Assembly (NCBI RefSeq): GCF_010730955.1
Contig: NZ_AP022577.1
Location: forward strand, 3,286,001-3,350,000
DNA: 64,000 bases
Direction of reading: 5' to 3'
From: Mycolicibacterium aubagnense
Lineage (GTDB): Bacteria; Actinomycetota; Actinomycetes; Mycobacteriales; Mycobacteriaceae
Shown here: positions 46,045-55,166 of the stretch, piece by piece
How the letters are laid out: the number at the start of each line of letters is the position of its first letter
Position numbering within the stretch: position 1 is the first letter of the stretch
Notes under the pieces: generated by a model
The model's database searches: none
The model's input: the letters and a program-made list of their open reading frames with translations, nothing else
What the model was told of the DNA's origin: nothing
Program-made: the position numbers and the translations under genes

Positions 46045-47385
46045 ATGCCGGGTTATGCATACCTGGCATCAGATTGGCGAAAGGAGGCACTGCGCACCAA
46101 CTTATGGGTGGCACCGGTTGCGCTGACCGCCGCCGTTCTGGCGTTGTTCATCGGCACCTACGGAATCGACCGCGCCGCCTATGACGGTCGGCTGACGCTG
46201 CCCTCCTGGGTGCTCAGCGGTACCGCCGATGCAGCGCGCCTGGTATTGACCACCGTCGCAGCCGCCGTGATCACCGTGGTGGGCATCGTCTTCTCGATCA
46301 CCATCGTGGTGCTGACCTTGGCCTCTACCCAATTCGGTCCACGGATGCTCCGAAACTTCGTGCGGGACTTGGGCACTCAGGTGACACTGGGCGCCTTTGT
46401 CGCTACGTTCTGCTATGCCGTGATTACGTTGGTATCGATCGGCGGTGGATCGCGCGGCGACTTCGTCCCCCACTTGTCCGTCACCGTCGCGCTGGTGCTG
46501 ACCCTGCTTGACGTCGGCGTGCTGATCTACTTCCTGAACCACATCGCCTCGATGATCCAGTTGCCTATCGTGATCGCCAAGATCGCCGGCACGCTTGCCG
46601 ACGAGATTTCGGCACAGGAAAACGGCCGAATGTTCGGGATCGGCGCGGCACGCGGGCCGTCCTGCGACGAACTCCTCGAGCAGTTGCTGACCTCAGGTGC
46701 CGACATCCACACCACCCACAGCGGGTATCTGCAGGTGATTCGGCATGAGACCTTGCTGAAGGTGGCGACCTCGGCCGACGCGGTGATCCAATTACCTTAT
46801 CGCCCGGGCCATTTCATGGTTGCTGGTCAGGTGGTGGCCCGCGTGTGGCCGGCCGAGGCGGCGCATTTCGTTGAGCAGAATCTGTCGCGCGGCCACGTCA
46901 CCGGCCCGTACCGCACCTTGACCCAGGACGTCTCGTTTGGATTCGACCAGTTGGTCGAGATCGCGCTCAGGGCGTTGTCACCAGCGGTCAATGACACGTT
47001 CACCGCGCTGACGTGCGTTGACTGGATCGGCGACTGCCTATGCCGGATCTCGACCTCGTGGCGTCCACAACGGATCCGCCGCGATGCCTCCGGACATATC
47101 CGGGTGATCGCCTATCAAGCTGATTTCGAACGACTGGTGGAGCGAGCCTACGAGAAGATCCGCCAGGCCGCCGACGGTATGCCGGCCGTGATGATCCGGC
47201 AACTGGACTCGCTGGTGAAGGTCGCCGAGCAGACCCCAGACCGAAGCCGGCGCACGATCTTGATACGTGAGGCCGAGCGGATTCAGCGGGCCAGTGCGAG
47301 GTCAGTGGTCGATGCCGATGATCGGGCCGACGTGACGCGCGCCTATCACGCCGTCATCGCACTGGTCGGCACACCGTCGGCGTAA
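46045..47385 (+). CDS. DUF2254 membrane protein
   Basis: 446 aa from ATG 46045; TTG 45970 or GTG 46006 would add up to 25 residues and cannot be excluded. Four hydrophobic spans in the first 180 residues (VAPVALTAAVLALFIG, VITVVGIVFSITIVVL, TLGAFVATFCYAVITL, LSVTVALVLTLLDVGVLIYFL). The STQFGPRMLRNFVRDLGTQ loop is characteristic of DUF2254. The C-terminal half is soluble, with ALSPAVNDTFTALTCVDWIG, the other conserved block. Function unknown. It is 121 bp upstream of kdpA in the same direction. Confidence 0.82.
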   Translation: MPGYAYLASDWRKEALRTNLWVAPVALTAAVLALFIGTYGIDRAAYDGRLTLPSWVLSGTADAARLVLTTVAAAVITVVGIVFSITIVVLTLASTQFGPRMLRNFVRDLGTQVTLGAFVATFCYAVITLVSIGGGSRGDFVPHLSVTVALVLTLLDVGVLIYFLNHIASMIQLPIVIAKIAGTLADEISAQENGRMFGIGAARGPSCDELLEQLLTSGADIHTTHSGYLQVIRHETLLKVATSADAVIQLPYRPGHFMVAGQVVARVWPAEAAHFVEQNLSRGHVTGPYRTLTQDVSFGFDQLVEIALRALSPAVNDTFTALTCVDWIGDCLCRISTSWRPQRIRRDASGHIRVIAYQADFERLVERAYEKIRQAADGMPAVMIRQLDSLVKVAEQTPDRSRRTILIREAERIQRASARSVVDADDRADVTRAYHAVIALVGTPSA

Positions 47386-47450
47386 CAAACGCCACAGCGG
47401 GTGTTCAGATCGCGTCAAGACCGGGTCGCATTCCTCTCATTCGGGTCTAA

Positions 47451-47489
47451 CGTCGGCCCCCGCGGCGGATGGCACGCCGCAGGCTGACG
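47451..47489 (+). promoter_or_regulatory. Two-part hairpin abutting the kdpA ribosome site
   Basis: CGTCGGCC (47451-47458) pairs with GGCTGACG (47482-47489) using one G-U, enclosing an inner stem GCGGCG (47462-47467) with CGCCGC (47475-47480). The 39-nt structure ends one base before the Shine-Dalgarno AGGAGGGG at 47491-47498. A weaker AGACC/GGTCT pairing precedes it. It could act as a translational control element or as a terminator for the upstream DUF2254 gene. Confidence 0.45.
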
Positions 47490-47506
47490 CAGGAGGGGCA
47501 GTAACG

Positions 47507-49168
47507 ATGCATTGGGGCATGACGGCGTGGCTGCAACTCGCCACCATCGTTGCGATCCTGGCAGTGCTGCACGTGCCGTTGGGCAACTACATGGCATCCG
47601 TCTACTCCGGCGAAAAGCATTGGCGTGCTGAGCGATTGATCTATCGAATAGCCGGCGTAGAGCCGGATCGCGAGCAGCATTGGGTCTGGTATGCGGCTTC
47701 GGTGCTCGCGTTTTCGGTGGTCAGCGTGGCCGTGCTGTTCGGTCTACTGATGCTGCAGGCCCAGCTGCCCGCACCCTGGGGTGCACAGGGAATGACCCCA
47801 CTGCTCGCGCTGAACACGGCAGTCAGCTTCGTCACCAACACCAGTTGGCAGAACTACGCGGGCGAGTCGAGTCTCGGTCACGTCGGCCTCACCGTTGGCC
47901 TGGGTGTGCAGGCGTTCGCCAGCTCCGCGGTCGGCATGGCGGTGGCCATCGCGCTGATTCGCGGCATCGTGCGCCGTCAGACCGTCGAACTCGGCAACTT
48001 CTGGGTGGACTTGGTCCGCGGCATCATCCGAATCCTCATCCCGATGGCGGTTCTCATCGCGGTCCTGCTCACCGCGCTCGGCGTGCTGGAGACTTTCGGC
48101 GCCGCGCAGTCGATCGGCACCCTGGCCGGCGGATCACAGACCTTGCCGACAGCACCGGTCGCGTCGTGGGAGTCCATCAAACTGATGTCCGGCGACGGCG
48201 GTGGTGCCTTCAACGCCAACAGTGCGCACCCGTTCGAGAACCCGACACCGCTGACCAACGTCATCGAGATCGTGACCATGGCCGTCATCCCGGTATCGCT
48301 GGTCCGCACCTATGGCGTCATGATCGGCGACCGGCGTCAAGGCTGGGCGTTGCTGGCCGTGGTCGTCGTCCTGTTCGGCTTGGGCACGGCCGCCGTCGGG
48401 ATGTCGGAAGCGATGCCGCACGGCACCGTCACGAGCGCGGTCGGTGCGGCGTTGGAAGGCAAAGAGGTTCGGTTCGGGATACCCGGAAGCGCGCAGTTCG
48501 GCCAGGTTGCCACCGCTACCGCAGACGGCGCGGCGAACTCGTCGTACGACAGTTTCACCAGTGTCGGCGGTGGGGTACTGATGGCCAATATGATGCTGGG
48601 CGAGATCAGCCCTGGCGGTACCGGCAGCGGACTATACGGTTTGGTTGTCATCGCGCTGCTCGCCGTGTTCCTCGGTGGTCTGATGATCGGCCGGACACCG
48701 GAATATCTGGGCAAGCGGGTCAGCGCCCGCGAGATGAAGTTGGTCAGCCTGGCGGTGCTCACCCCGCCGGTGGCGGTATTGACCGGCGTCGCGATCGCCA
48801 TGGCGCTGCCGGCCGGTGCCAGGGCCGCGACCAACTCCGGCCCGCACGGGCTATCCGAAGTGTTGTACGCGTTCACCAGTTGCGTCGCGGGTAACGGCAG
48901 CGCGTTCGGCGGATTCAGCGGTAACACAACAGGATTCAACATCGGACTGGCCGTGGCGATGATCATCGGCCGGTACGTGCCGATGATCCTGGTGATCTCC
49001 CTGGCTGCCAGCTTCGCCGGTCAGCGTTCCGGGGTGGTCACCGACGGCACTCTGCGCACTCACGAACCGTCGTTCGTCGGGCTGATGATCGGTGCCGCCC
49101 TGATCGTGGTCGGGCTGGAGTACCTACCGGCACTCGCGTTGGGCCCCATCGCCGAACGACTGTCTTAG
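47507..49168 (+). CDS. kdpA: Orphan KdpA-like potassium-translocating subunit
   Basis: 553 aa, about ten membrane spans, KdpA length. Seen: TNTSWQNYAGE (filter 1), SGDGGGAFNANSAHPFENPTP (filter 2; most KdpA have GTNGGGFFN), SVGGGVLMANMMLGE (filter 3) and SCVAGNGSAFGGF (filter 4; most have AANNNGSAFAGL). MIGRTPEYLGK and LALGPIAERLS are family-typical. kdpB and kdpC are not encoded: the next gene is convergent and overlaps by 4 bp. KdpA is normally the K+ channel-like part of the KdpFABC ATPase. Alone and with altered filters, its role is open. Confidence 0.88.
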   Translation: MHWGMTAWLQLATIVAILAVLHVPLGNYMASVYSGEKHWRAERLIYRIAGVEPDREQHWVWYAASVLAFSVVSVAVLFGLLMLQAQLPAPWGAQGMTPLLALNTAVSFVTNTSWQNYAGESSLGHVGLTVGLGVQAFASSAVGMAVAIALIRGIVRRQTVELGNFWVDLVRGIIRILIPMAVLIAVLLTALGVLETFGAAQSIGTLAGGSQTLPTAPVASWESIKLMSGDGGGAFNANSAHPFENPTPLTNVIEIVTMAVIPVSLVRTYGVMIGDRRQGWALLAVVVVLFGLGTAAVGMSEAMPHGTVTSAVGAALEGKEVRFGIPGSAQFGQVATATADGAANSSYDSFTSVGGGVLMANMMLGEISPGGTGSGLYGLVVIALLAVFLGGLMIGRTPEYLGKRVSAREMKLVSLAVLTPPVAVLTGVAIAMALPAGARAATNSGPHGLSEVLYAFTSCVAGNGSAFGGFSGNTTGFNIGLAVAMIIGRYVPMILVISLAASFAGQRSGVVTDGTLRTHEPSFVGLMIGAALIVVGLEYLPALALGPIAERLS

Positions 49169-49917
49169 CTGGCTGTCGGTGCGCGGAGGTCGGGCATTGC
49201 AGTCGCATCGATCGACCGTGCCAATGCCACAAAAGGCGCCCGCTGAACCGCCTCCGTGGTGCCCGGCGCCTCCGGATGCCATTGCACCGCAAGCACCCAG
49301 CCATCGACGGCCTCGAACGACTCGATCAGTCCGTCAGGCGCATGCCCCGTCGCCTTCAGCCCAACGCCGAGCGATGCGATGCCCTGGTGGTGAGCCGATG
49401 CGACGACGATCTGCTCAGAGTTGTGTGCGGCACGAACGCGACTACCGGCCGCAAGGTCGACCGAATGCCATCCGAACGTCTCGTCGGCAGTCGCGCTCTG
49501 GTGCGGGACTTCGCCTGGAACCAGGTCGATCTGGAGATCACCGCCCCGCGACACGTTCAGTACCTGCGCGCCGCGACAGATACCGAGCACCGGCAGGCCG
49601 GCGTCCTGTGCCCGCGCCGCCAAGATGAAGTCGAGGTCGTCTTGCGCGTCGTTGACGTCGTACACCGCCCCGGTAGCGCCCTGCCCATAGCGCTGCGGGT
49701 TGATGTCGCCGCCGCCGGGCAGCACGAGTCCGCCGACGTCGGACAGCGCGACGAACGGGTCGTCGACCAGCAGCGGCGTCAGGCCGGCCTCGACGACCAA
49801 TTCGACAATCCGGTCGAAGAGTTCATTCGCCGCGATGACTCGTGGGTCGTCGCCGACCGAAAATCGCCGCGGCACGACGACAGCAGGTGCGGCCACTATC
49901 AGGCCCTTCCTCTCCAC
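49165..49917 (-). CDS. Gamma-glutamyl-amide hydrolase, PuuD-like (peptidase C26)
   Basis: 250 aa class I glutamine-amidotransferase fold, free-standing. LPVLGICRGAQVLNV gives nucleophile Cys114, and AVQWHPE gives His214 and Glu216. GGLVLPGGGDINPQRYG is the PuuD-type opening. It cleaves gamma-glutamyl amides such as gamma-glutamyl-GABA. It is last in a five-gene operon, 6 bp after the DszC-like gene, where it would release the product after upstream gamma-glutamylation and oxidation (inference). Confidence 0.87.
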   Translation of the reverse strand: MERKGLIVAAPAVVVPRRFSVGDDPRVIAANELFDRIVELVVEAGLTPLLVDDPFVALSDVGGLVLPGGGDINPQRYGQGATGAVYDVNDAQDDLDFILAARAQDAGLPVLGICRGAQVLNVSRGGDLQIDLVPGEVPHQSATADETFGWHSVDLAAGSRVRAAHNSEQIVVASAHHQGIASLGVGLKATGHAPDGLIESFEAVDGWVLAVQWHPEAPGTTEAVQRAPFVALARSIDATAMPDLRAPTAS

Positions 49918-49923
49918 GCAGGT

Positions 49924-51123
49924 CTAGAAGTATCCGGAGTTGGGCGGAAGGGCGCCGTTGACCACGAAGTCCCCAGTCGCCCAGGCTTTGTACGCTAGCG
50001 GATTGTGACTGGCGATGGTTCGCGCGTTACGCCAATGCCGATCGAGATTCAGTGTTCGCGCGGTCGCCGACGCGCCACCGGTGTCGAACAACCGCTGTGT
50101 GGCGTCGAGGGTGAGTCGCTCGGCGACGAGTTGGGCCTTCGCCACCTCGATCGCGGCGGCACCGATGGCCTGCTGGTCGTCGATCTGGCCGGAATTCACC
50201 ACATGATCCAGTGCCGCTGCGGCGCCGAGGGTGACCGCGGTGGCGGTCGACGTCCAGGCGGCGATCTCCCCCACCGCCTGCAGAATGAACGGATCCTGGG
50301 TAGCGGAGGGGGTCAACGCGTGTGCCGCGGGACGCGCCTTGTTCTGGACGAACCAGATGGCATCCCGCAAGGCGCCCTTGGCAATTCCCACTGCCACGGC
50401 GGTGAGATAGAGCTGCAGGAACGTCTGGCTGTGCGCGAGCCGGTGGTCCACAGGGACCAGCGACACCTCGTCTTCGTGGACCGGCACCGCATCGAAAGTC
50501 GTTGCACCGCTTGCGGTCAGTCGCTGCCCGAAGCCGTCCCAGTCGTCGAACAACGTCACACCCTGCCGGTCGGCAGGAATGATGACGTGTACTTCGCGGC
50601 CATCTTCCCGTTCCGCCGAGACGGCGATCAAGTCGGCGTAGAGGGTTCCGGTCGAGTAGAACTTCTTGCCGTCCAGCCGGTATCGGCCGTCGCCGATGGA
50701 ACGCAATGTAGTGCCGATGGCCGCCGGGGATGCACCCACGGCTTCGGTGATCGCGTTTCCCACGATCTTTCCGCTGAGGACATCGGGGAACCAGCGGGCC
50801 CGCAGAGCGTCGTCGCCCCGGTTGCCCAGAAGCCGTTCCACGAACCCGAAGTGGGCGCGGAGCGCCTGGGCCACGTTGGAGCTGGCCTGCGCGATGTCGA
50901 TCACGGTCTCGATGACATCGACGATGGAACCGCCTGGGCCGCCGTGTTCCCGGGGGATCCGCAGGGCGAGCACACCGGTGTCGGAGATCGCGCGAATCGC
51001 CTCGTGGTGCAACGTGCGGGTCAGTTCATATTGGGCATCGTGCTCGCCGAGAGTTTCGACGACCGACTGCAACAGCGCCCGCCGGTCGGCGACGGACCCT
51101 ACCGGCAACGTCGTAATGGTCAT
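49924..51123 (-). CDS. DszC/SfnB-like flavin monooxygenase (acyl-CoA dehydrogenase fold)
   Basis: 399 aa. Acyl-CoA dehydrogenase fold but with DszC-type ending NLDRHWRNARTIASHNPLAYKAWATGDFVVNG, the hallmark of FMN-dependent sulfur monooxygenases (DszC, SfnB/SfnC relatives). The catalytic Glu motif of acyl-CoA dehydrogenases is absent. LRIPREHGGPGGS and DGRYRLDGKKFYSTGTLYADLIAV are the N-terminal and middle blocks. It would use reduced flavin and O2 to oxidise S or N. No dedicated reductase is nearby. It lies 18 bp after the luciferase-like gene. Confidence 0.85.
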   Translation of the reverse strand: MTITTLPVGSVADRRALLQSVVETLGEHDAQYELTRTLHHEAIRAISDTGVLALRIPREHGGPGGSIVDVIETVIDIAQASSNVAQALRAHFGFVERLLGNRGDDALRARWFPDVLSGKIVGNAITEAVGASPAAIGTTLRSIGDGRYRLDGKKFYSTGTLYADLIAVSAEREDGREVHVIIPADRQGVTLFDDWDGFGQRLTASGATTFDAVPVHEDEVSLVPVDHRLAHSQTFLQLYLTAVAVGIAKGALRDAIWFVQNKARPAAHALTPSATQDPFILQAVGEIAAWTSTATAVTLGAAAALDHVVNSGQIDDQQAIGAAAIEVAKAQLVAERLTLDATQRLFDTGGASATARTLNLDRHWRNARTIASHNPLAYKAWATGDFVVNGALPPNSGYF

Positions 51124-51141
51124 AGGATTTCCTTTCTCAGC

Positions 51142-52179
51142 TCATCGGAACAGGGGCATGATGTGCGTCGCGAACCGTTCCATCTCGGTTTCCAGCGGCT
51201 GGAACTGCAACATGAACAGGTCGATGCCGAGGTCGGCGAATGTCGTGATCCGTTCGGCCACCTGCTCATAACTTCCGATGAGACCGGCGAGAGTGCCGCC
51301 GTTGGTGCCCACGCGCGCGACACCCTCGTGCACCTTGAACATCGCGGTTGCGGGATCGGCTCCCACCGTGCGGTCCCGTTGTCCCGAACCGTCGACCAGG
51401 CCCTGCAGGTATTCGAATTCGCGCTGCGCTTCTTCCGGTGACTCACGGGCGATGACGAACGCTGACAACCCGAACTGCAAGGGCTCCAGCTTGTTCCGCT
51501 CCCGGCGCCGCATGTCGTCGATGATGTCCGCGGCATCCTGCGGCGGCCGTCCATTCAAGAAGAACACGTCGGCCTGCGCTGCAGCCAGGGCGCGCGCCGC
51601 TTCCGATTCACCGCCGAGGTACACGCGCGGTGTGCGGTCGAGAGCCGGCCGCAGCTGAGCGCCGGCCGCGACGGCCCCGTCCAGCCCGGACTCGATGGCA
51701 TCGCCACGCCACAGCCGACCGACGACGTCAAGCCACTCCCGGGAGTACTCGTATCGATCACCATGGGTGACGTCTCCGAGGCCGATCGCCTCCAGCTCGG
51801 GCAGAAACCAACCGCTGACGAGGTTGATCGCCACCCGGTCGGCAGCGATCTGTTCAATGTTGGCAACCGTTTTCGCGAAGACCAGCGGATTGAACAGCAA
51901 CGGCTTGATCGCGCCGATCAACTCGACGCGGCTGGTGGCCTCCGCCAATCCGGCCAGCGTCGACCAGGTTTCCAGTACGTCGTGTTCGGCGCCGCCAGGA
52001 TGTAGGACATGTTGAGCCACCAACGTCGAATCGAAGCCCAGCTCCTCCGCACGAACGATGAGATCGCGCGTCCGGCGGTAGCTGGCGTCCGGAATCTCCA
52101 CGGGATGCGTTCTGGCGCCCCATGTTCCGTAGACGGGTGCCCATACCCCGAATCGGGGCGCGGTCACAGTGACAGTCAT
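51142..52179 (-). CDS. Luciferase-like FMNH2-dependent monooxygenase (SsuD/SfnG-like)
   Basis: 345 aa LLM-class TIM barrel. RFGVWAPVYGTWGARTHP, then RTRDLIVRAEELGFDSTLVAQHVL, LFNPLVFAKTVANIEQIAADRVAINLVSGWFLPELEAIGL and VYLGGESEAARALAA follow the alkanesulfonate/dimethylsulfone monooxygenase pattern. It probably cleaves a C-S (or C-N) bond using FMNH2. The ATG overlaps the stop of the glutamine-synthetase-like gene (4 bp), so the enzymes are translationally coupled and probably share a pathway. It is not an ssuD duplicate: the two differ widely. Confidence 0.86.
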   Translation of the reverse strand: MTVTVTAPRFGVWAPVYGTWGARTHPVEIPDASYRRTRDLIVRAEELGFDSTLVAQHVLHPGGAEHDVLETWSTLAGLAEATSRVELIGAIKPLLFNPLVFAKTVANIEQIAADRVAINLVSGWFLPELEAIGLGDVTHGDRYEYSREWLDVVGRLWRGDAIESGLDGAVAAGAQLRPALDRTPRVYLGGESEAARALAAAQADVFFLNGRPPQDAADIIDDMRRRERNKLEPLQFGLSAFVIARESPEEAQREFEYLQGLVDGSGQRDRTVGADPATAMFKVHEGVARVGTNGGTLAGLIGSYEQVAERITTFADLGIDLFMLQFQPLETEMERFATHIMPLFR

Positions 52180-53513
52180 GAGTTCTCCAGGTAGCGCCGA
52201 AATTCCCAGTCGGTGACCGCACTGGAGTATTCATCCCACTCGCTCTGTGCGATCTCGGCGAAGTCATGCACGGAGTCCGCGCCCAAGATGTCGACGATGG
52301 CGTCGTCGCTGCGCGCCAGCGCAATCGCGACACTGAGCGATTCCGGCAGCCGTACCCCGACGTCGTAGAGGTTACCGGTCTGCGGCTCTGTTGGGTTGCG
52401 TCTGGCTTCCAGACCGGCCACGACGGCGGCCAGCGCAGATGCGATGAGCCAGTAGGGGTTTGCGTCGGATGCGCCGGTGCGCAGCTCGATTCGCGTTGCC
52501 GCGGGTTTCGGCTCCAAGAGCGACCGGACGGCAGACGTCCGGTTGTCACGGCTCCATGTCAACGTTGCCGGGGCGAACGAACCGGGGACGTACCTGCGGT
52601 ACGCGTTGACCGAATGCGCCCCGAACAGCGTGATCGACGGCAGGTGCTCGAGGAGGCCGGCGATGGCATGGAGTCCGACCTGACTCTCGGTGCCGTCGGC
52701 GCCCGCAAGGACCGGCTCGCCGTCACGCCACAGCGAAATGTGCAGGTGCGCAGAACTTCCAGAGTGCTCCGAGAACGGCTTGGGCATGAACGTCGCCAAC
52801 TTGCCGTTGCGTCGGGCGATCTCCTTGACCGCGTACTTCAGCCGAGCACTGTCGTCGGCGGCATCGAGTGCCTCGCTGTAGACCAGGTTCGCTTCCACCT
52901 GCCCGGGACCGTATTCGGTGAGCAGGCCCTCCAGGGAGGTGAACTCACGCAACACCGAGTAGAGCTCGCTGAGCACCGGTTCAAGAGTGTTGGCGTTCTG
53001 CAGCGAGTAGGCGTGGACGTCGTCCTGGAAGATCGACCCGTCAGCATTGAGCAGGTAGAACTCGAACTCGGCGCCGACTTTGGCGGTGTACCCCAGGGCT
53101 TCCAGTCGCTCGATGACGCGCCTCAAGACGCCGCGGGGATCGAGCGGAGACGGTGTCCGGTCGTGATCGACGATGTCGGATATGACGTGTCCCACGCCGG
53201 GCCGCCACGGCAGCTCTCGGAACGTGCTCAGGTCGGGTACCGCGAAAGCGTCCGGATAGCCCGTGTTCCAGTTGGTCGACCGCAAACTTTCGATGACGCG
53301 CGCGTTGGAGTTCCACGCGAGCGCTCCATTGCAGAAGCCGAAGCCAGACGCTTCGGCGCGACTGCGGAATTGATCGGCGGGCACCCGCTTGCCCAGGGCA
53401 TGTCCGAACTGATCACTCCACGCCACCTCGACCTCGGTGATGGCTCCGGAGTCGAGCAGATCCCCAACACTCCTGTGCCGCTGGTCCGTCACGGCTTCAG
53501 TGGTCACCGACAT
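52176..53513 (-). CDS. Glutamine synthetase-like gamma-glutamyl-amine ligase
   Basis: 445 aa from ATG 53513, with GGAGAGGAG upstream; the longer frame overlaps the permease. Seen: KVGAEFEFYL (first metal Glu motif), EYGPGQVEANLVY, GSSAHLHISLW (catalytic His) and RTGASDANPYW. The length and missing adenylylation loop fit the PuuA/GlnA3/FluG group that ligates glutamate to amines rather than housekeeping GlnA. It sits second in the operon between an amine permease and two flavin monooxygenases, so it probably activates an imported amine as its gamma-glutamyl amide (inference). Confidence 0.87.
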   Translation of the reverse strand: MSVTTEAVTDQRHRSVGDLLDSGAITEVEVAWSDQFGHALGKRVPADQFRSRAEASGFGFCNGALAWNSNARVIESLRSTNWNTGYPDAFAVPDLSTFRELPWRPGVGHVISDIVDHDRTPSPLDPRGVLRRVIERLEALGYTAKVGAEFEFYLLNADGSIFQDDVHAYSLQNANTLEPVLSELYSVLREFTSLEGLLTEYGPGQVEANLVYSEALDAADDSARLKYAVKEIARRNGKLATFMPKPFSEHSGSSAHLHISLWRDGEPVLAGADGTESQVGLHAIAGLLEHLPSITLFGAHSVNAYRRYVPGSFAPATLTWSRDNRTSAVRSLLEPKPAATRIELRTGASDANPYWLIASALAAVVAGLEARRNPTEPQTGNLYDVGVRLPESLSVAIALARSDDAIVDILGADSVHDFAEIAQSEWDEYSSAVTDWEFRRYLENS

Positions 53514-53514
53514 T

Positions 53515-54966
53515 TCAGCGCTCCTCTCCTGCCGATGTGAACGACTCTGTTCGGGCACGGCGGTAGCCCAGCACGGCACCGCCCACGAAACCCATTACCA
53601 GCACCAGGATTACGGCCAACGCCAGGCCTGACGATCCGCCGACCAGATCCTTGAGGTTCACCAGGATCAGGCCCAGGAATGCCACCAGCCCGGCCAGGCC
53701 GAGCGCCGGAGCCACCCGGACGCGCCACAACGAGTAGTGCCGCCGGTCCCGTGCGAAGAACGTCAGCACCGCCGCGCTCGTCAGCACCATCAGGGCGAGC
53801 ACTCCGACCGTGGTGATCCCCGACAGCCAGGTGTAGAACTCCGTGCTCGGGTCGAGCCGCGCAACCGTGGCGACACCGACGACCGCGAGGATCAGTGCCG
53901 ACAGCGCCAGCGATGCGATGTGCGGCGAGCCGTGGCGGGTGTGTGGCCGTCCGAAGGCGGCGGGCAGCACACCCCGGCCGGACAGCGCGAACAGGTACCG
54001 GGACACCACGTTGTGGAATGACAGGATGCACGCGAAGAGGCTGGTGACGAAAAGGACTTGAATGATGTCGGCTCCCACCACACCCAGGTAGCGCTGTGCG
54101 GTGTCGACCAGCATGGTCCCGCCCGAGTTCGTCGCGCGTTCAACGGCTTCGCGATCACCCCACGCCGAGATCAGTGCCCAGCTCGAGACCGTGTAGAAGA
54201 CGCCGATCACGGCCAGTGCGAGGTACGTCGCGTACGGGATGGTGCGGTCCGGATCGCGTGCCTCGTCGCGGAAGATGGCCGTCGCCTCGAAACCGAGGAA
54301 CGAGATGATCGCGAACAGCAACCCGATTCCTGGTGCCCCCGAAGTGATCTGGGTCGGGTTCACCAGCCCCGTCGACAATCCATGGTCGCCACCGCGCCCG
54401 ACGATAACCGCATCGAGGACGACGACGATGGCGATCTCGGCGACGAGCAGAACCGCGAGTACTCGACTGGACAGCTCGATGTTGCGGTAACCGAGGTAGG
54501 CGATCACCGCGAGCCCTGCCAGCGCCCACACCGGCCACGGCAACTGGGGTACGCCGACCAAGGCCAACAGGCCACCGAGCTGCGGACCGAGCAGGCCATA
54601 CACCGCGGCCTCCATCGAGGCGTACGTCAGGACCGCCACGAACGCGGCACCGATGGCCGCGCTGACCCCAAATCCTTGCTGCACATAAGAAAAGAAGGCC
54701 CCGGCCTCGCGGACGAAAGGCGTCATGGCGGTGAAGCCGATGGCGAACAGCAGGAGCACGACGGTGGCAATGACGAACGTCGCGGGGAACCCTGATCCAT
54801 TGCCGGTGGCGATGCCCAATGGCACCGGTCCGCCGATGACGCCCAACGGCGCCGCCGCGGCCAACACCATGAAGACGATGGCCGGGATCCCCAAATTGCC
54901 GCGGAGGCGCTGCGCGCCGGCCGGCGGCCCACCATCGGTGCGCGCCGCCGCATGTTCGACTGTCAT
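53515..54966 (-). CDS. APC-superfamily permease, first gene of gamma-glutamylation operon
   Basis: 483 aa, about 12 spans. LGIPAIVFMVLAAAAPLGVIGGPVPLG opening, FSYVQQGFGVSAAIGAAF, and ISFLGFEATAIFRDEARDPDRTIPYATY in the central loop are typical of the APA/PuuP-like branch. ATG 54966. The stop lies one base before the ligase start, so the unit is strictly co-translated. It likely imports the amine substrate for the operon. Divergent from the NlpA-like gene. Confidence 0.87.
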   Translation of the reverse strand: MTVEHAAARTDGGPPAGAQRLRGNLGIPAIVFMVLAAAAPLGVIGGPVPLGIATGNGSGFPATFVIATVVLLLFAIGFTAMTPFVREAGAFFSYVQQGFGVSAAIGAAFVAVLTYASMEAAVYGLLGPQLGGLLALVGVPQLPWPVWALAGLAVIAYLGYRNIELSSRVLAVLLVAEIAIVVVLDAVIVGRGGDHGLSTGLVNPTQITSGAPGIGLLFAIISFLGFEATAIFRDEARDPDRTIPYATYLALAVIGVFYTVSSWALISAWGDREAVERATNSGGTMLVDTAQRYLGVVGADIIQVLFVTSLFACILSFHNVVSRYLFALSGRGVLPAAFGRPHTRHGSPHIASLALSALILAVVGVATVARLDPSTEFYTWLSGITTVGVLALMVLTSAAVLTFFARDRRHYSLWRVRVAPALGLAGLVAFLGLILVNLKDLVGGSSGLALAVILVLVMGFVGGAVLGYRRARTESFTSAGEER

Positions 54967-55166
54967 GACGCCCCTTGTTGTTCGGTGAATGTTGTTGGAT
55001 ACAAAAACTATTGGGTGCGGTCGACGTGCTCCAGCGGGCAGGACACCGGCGCTGACAATGCGTCACATGCCGTAACACTCGGCGGAATTCAGTGCCCCAG
55101 ATTCGGCATCCGGTCGGTAGTCTGGGTGGCATGGCGCCGTGGGCGCATCAGCCAAAGGGGTTGTCA

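Noticed and set aside
55062..55078. Possible GlnR box (GTCAC ATGCC GTAAC) upstream of the gamma-glutamylation operon.
   Set aside because: The half-sites fit, but the spacing is 5 and not the usual 6 bases, so it does not meet the consensus as I know it. Worth testing only if nitrogen control is shown.
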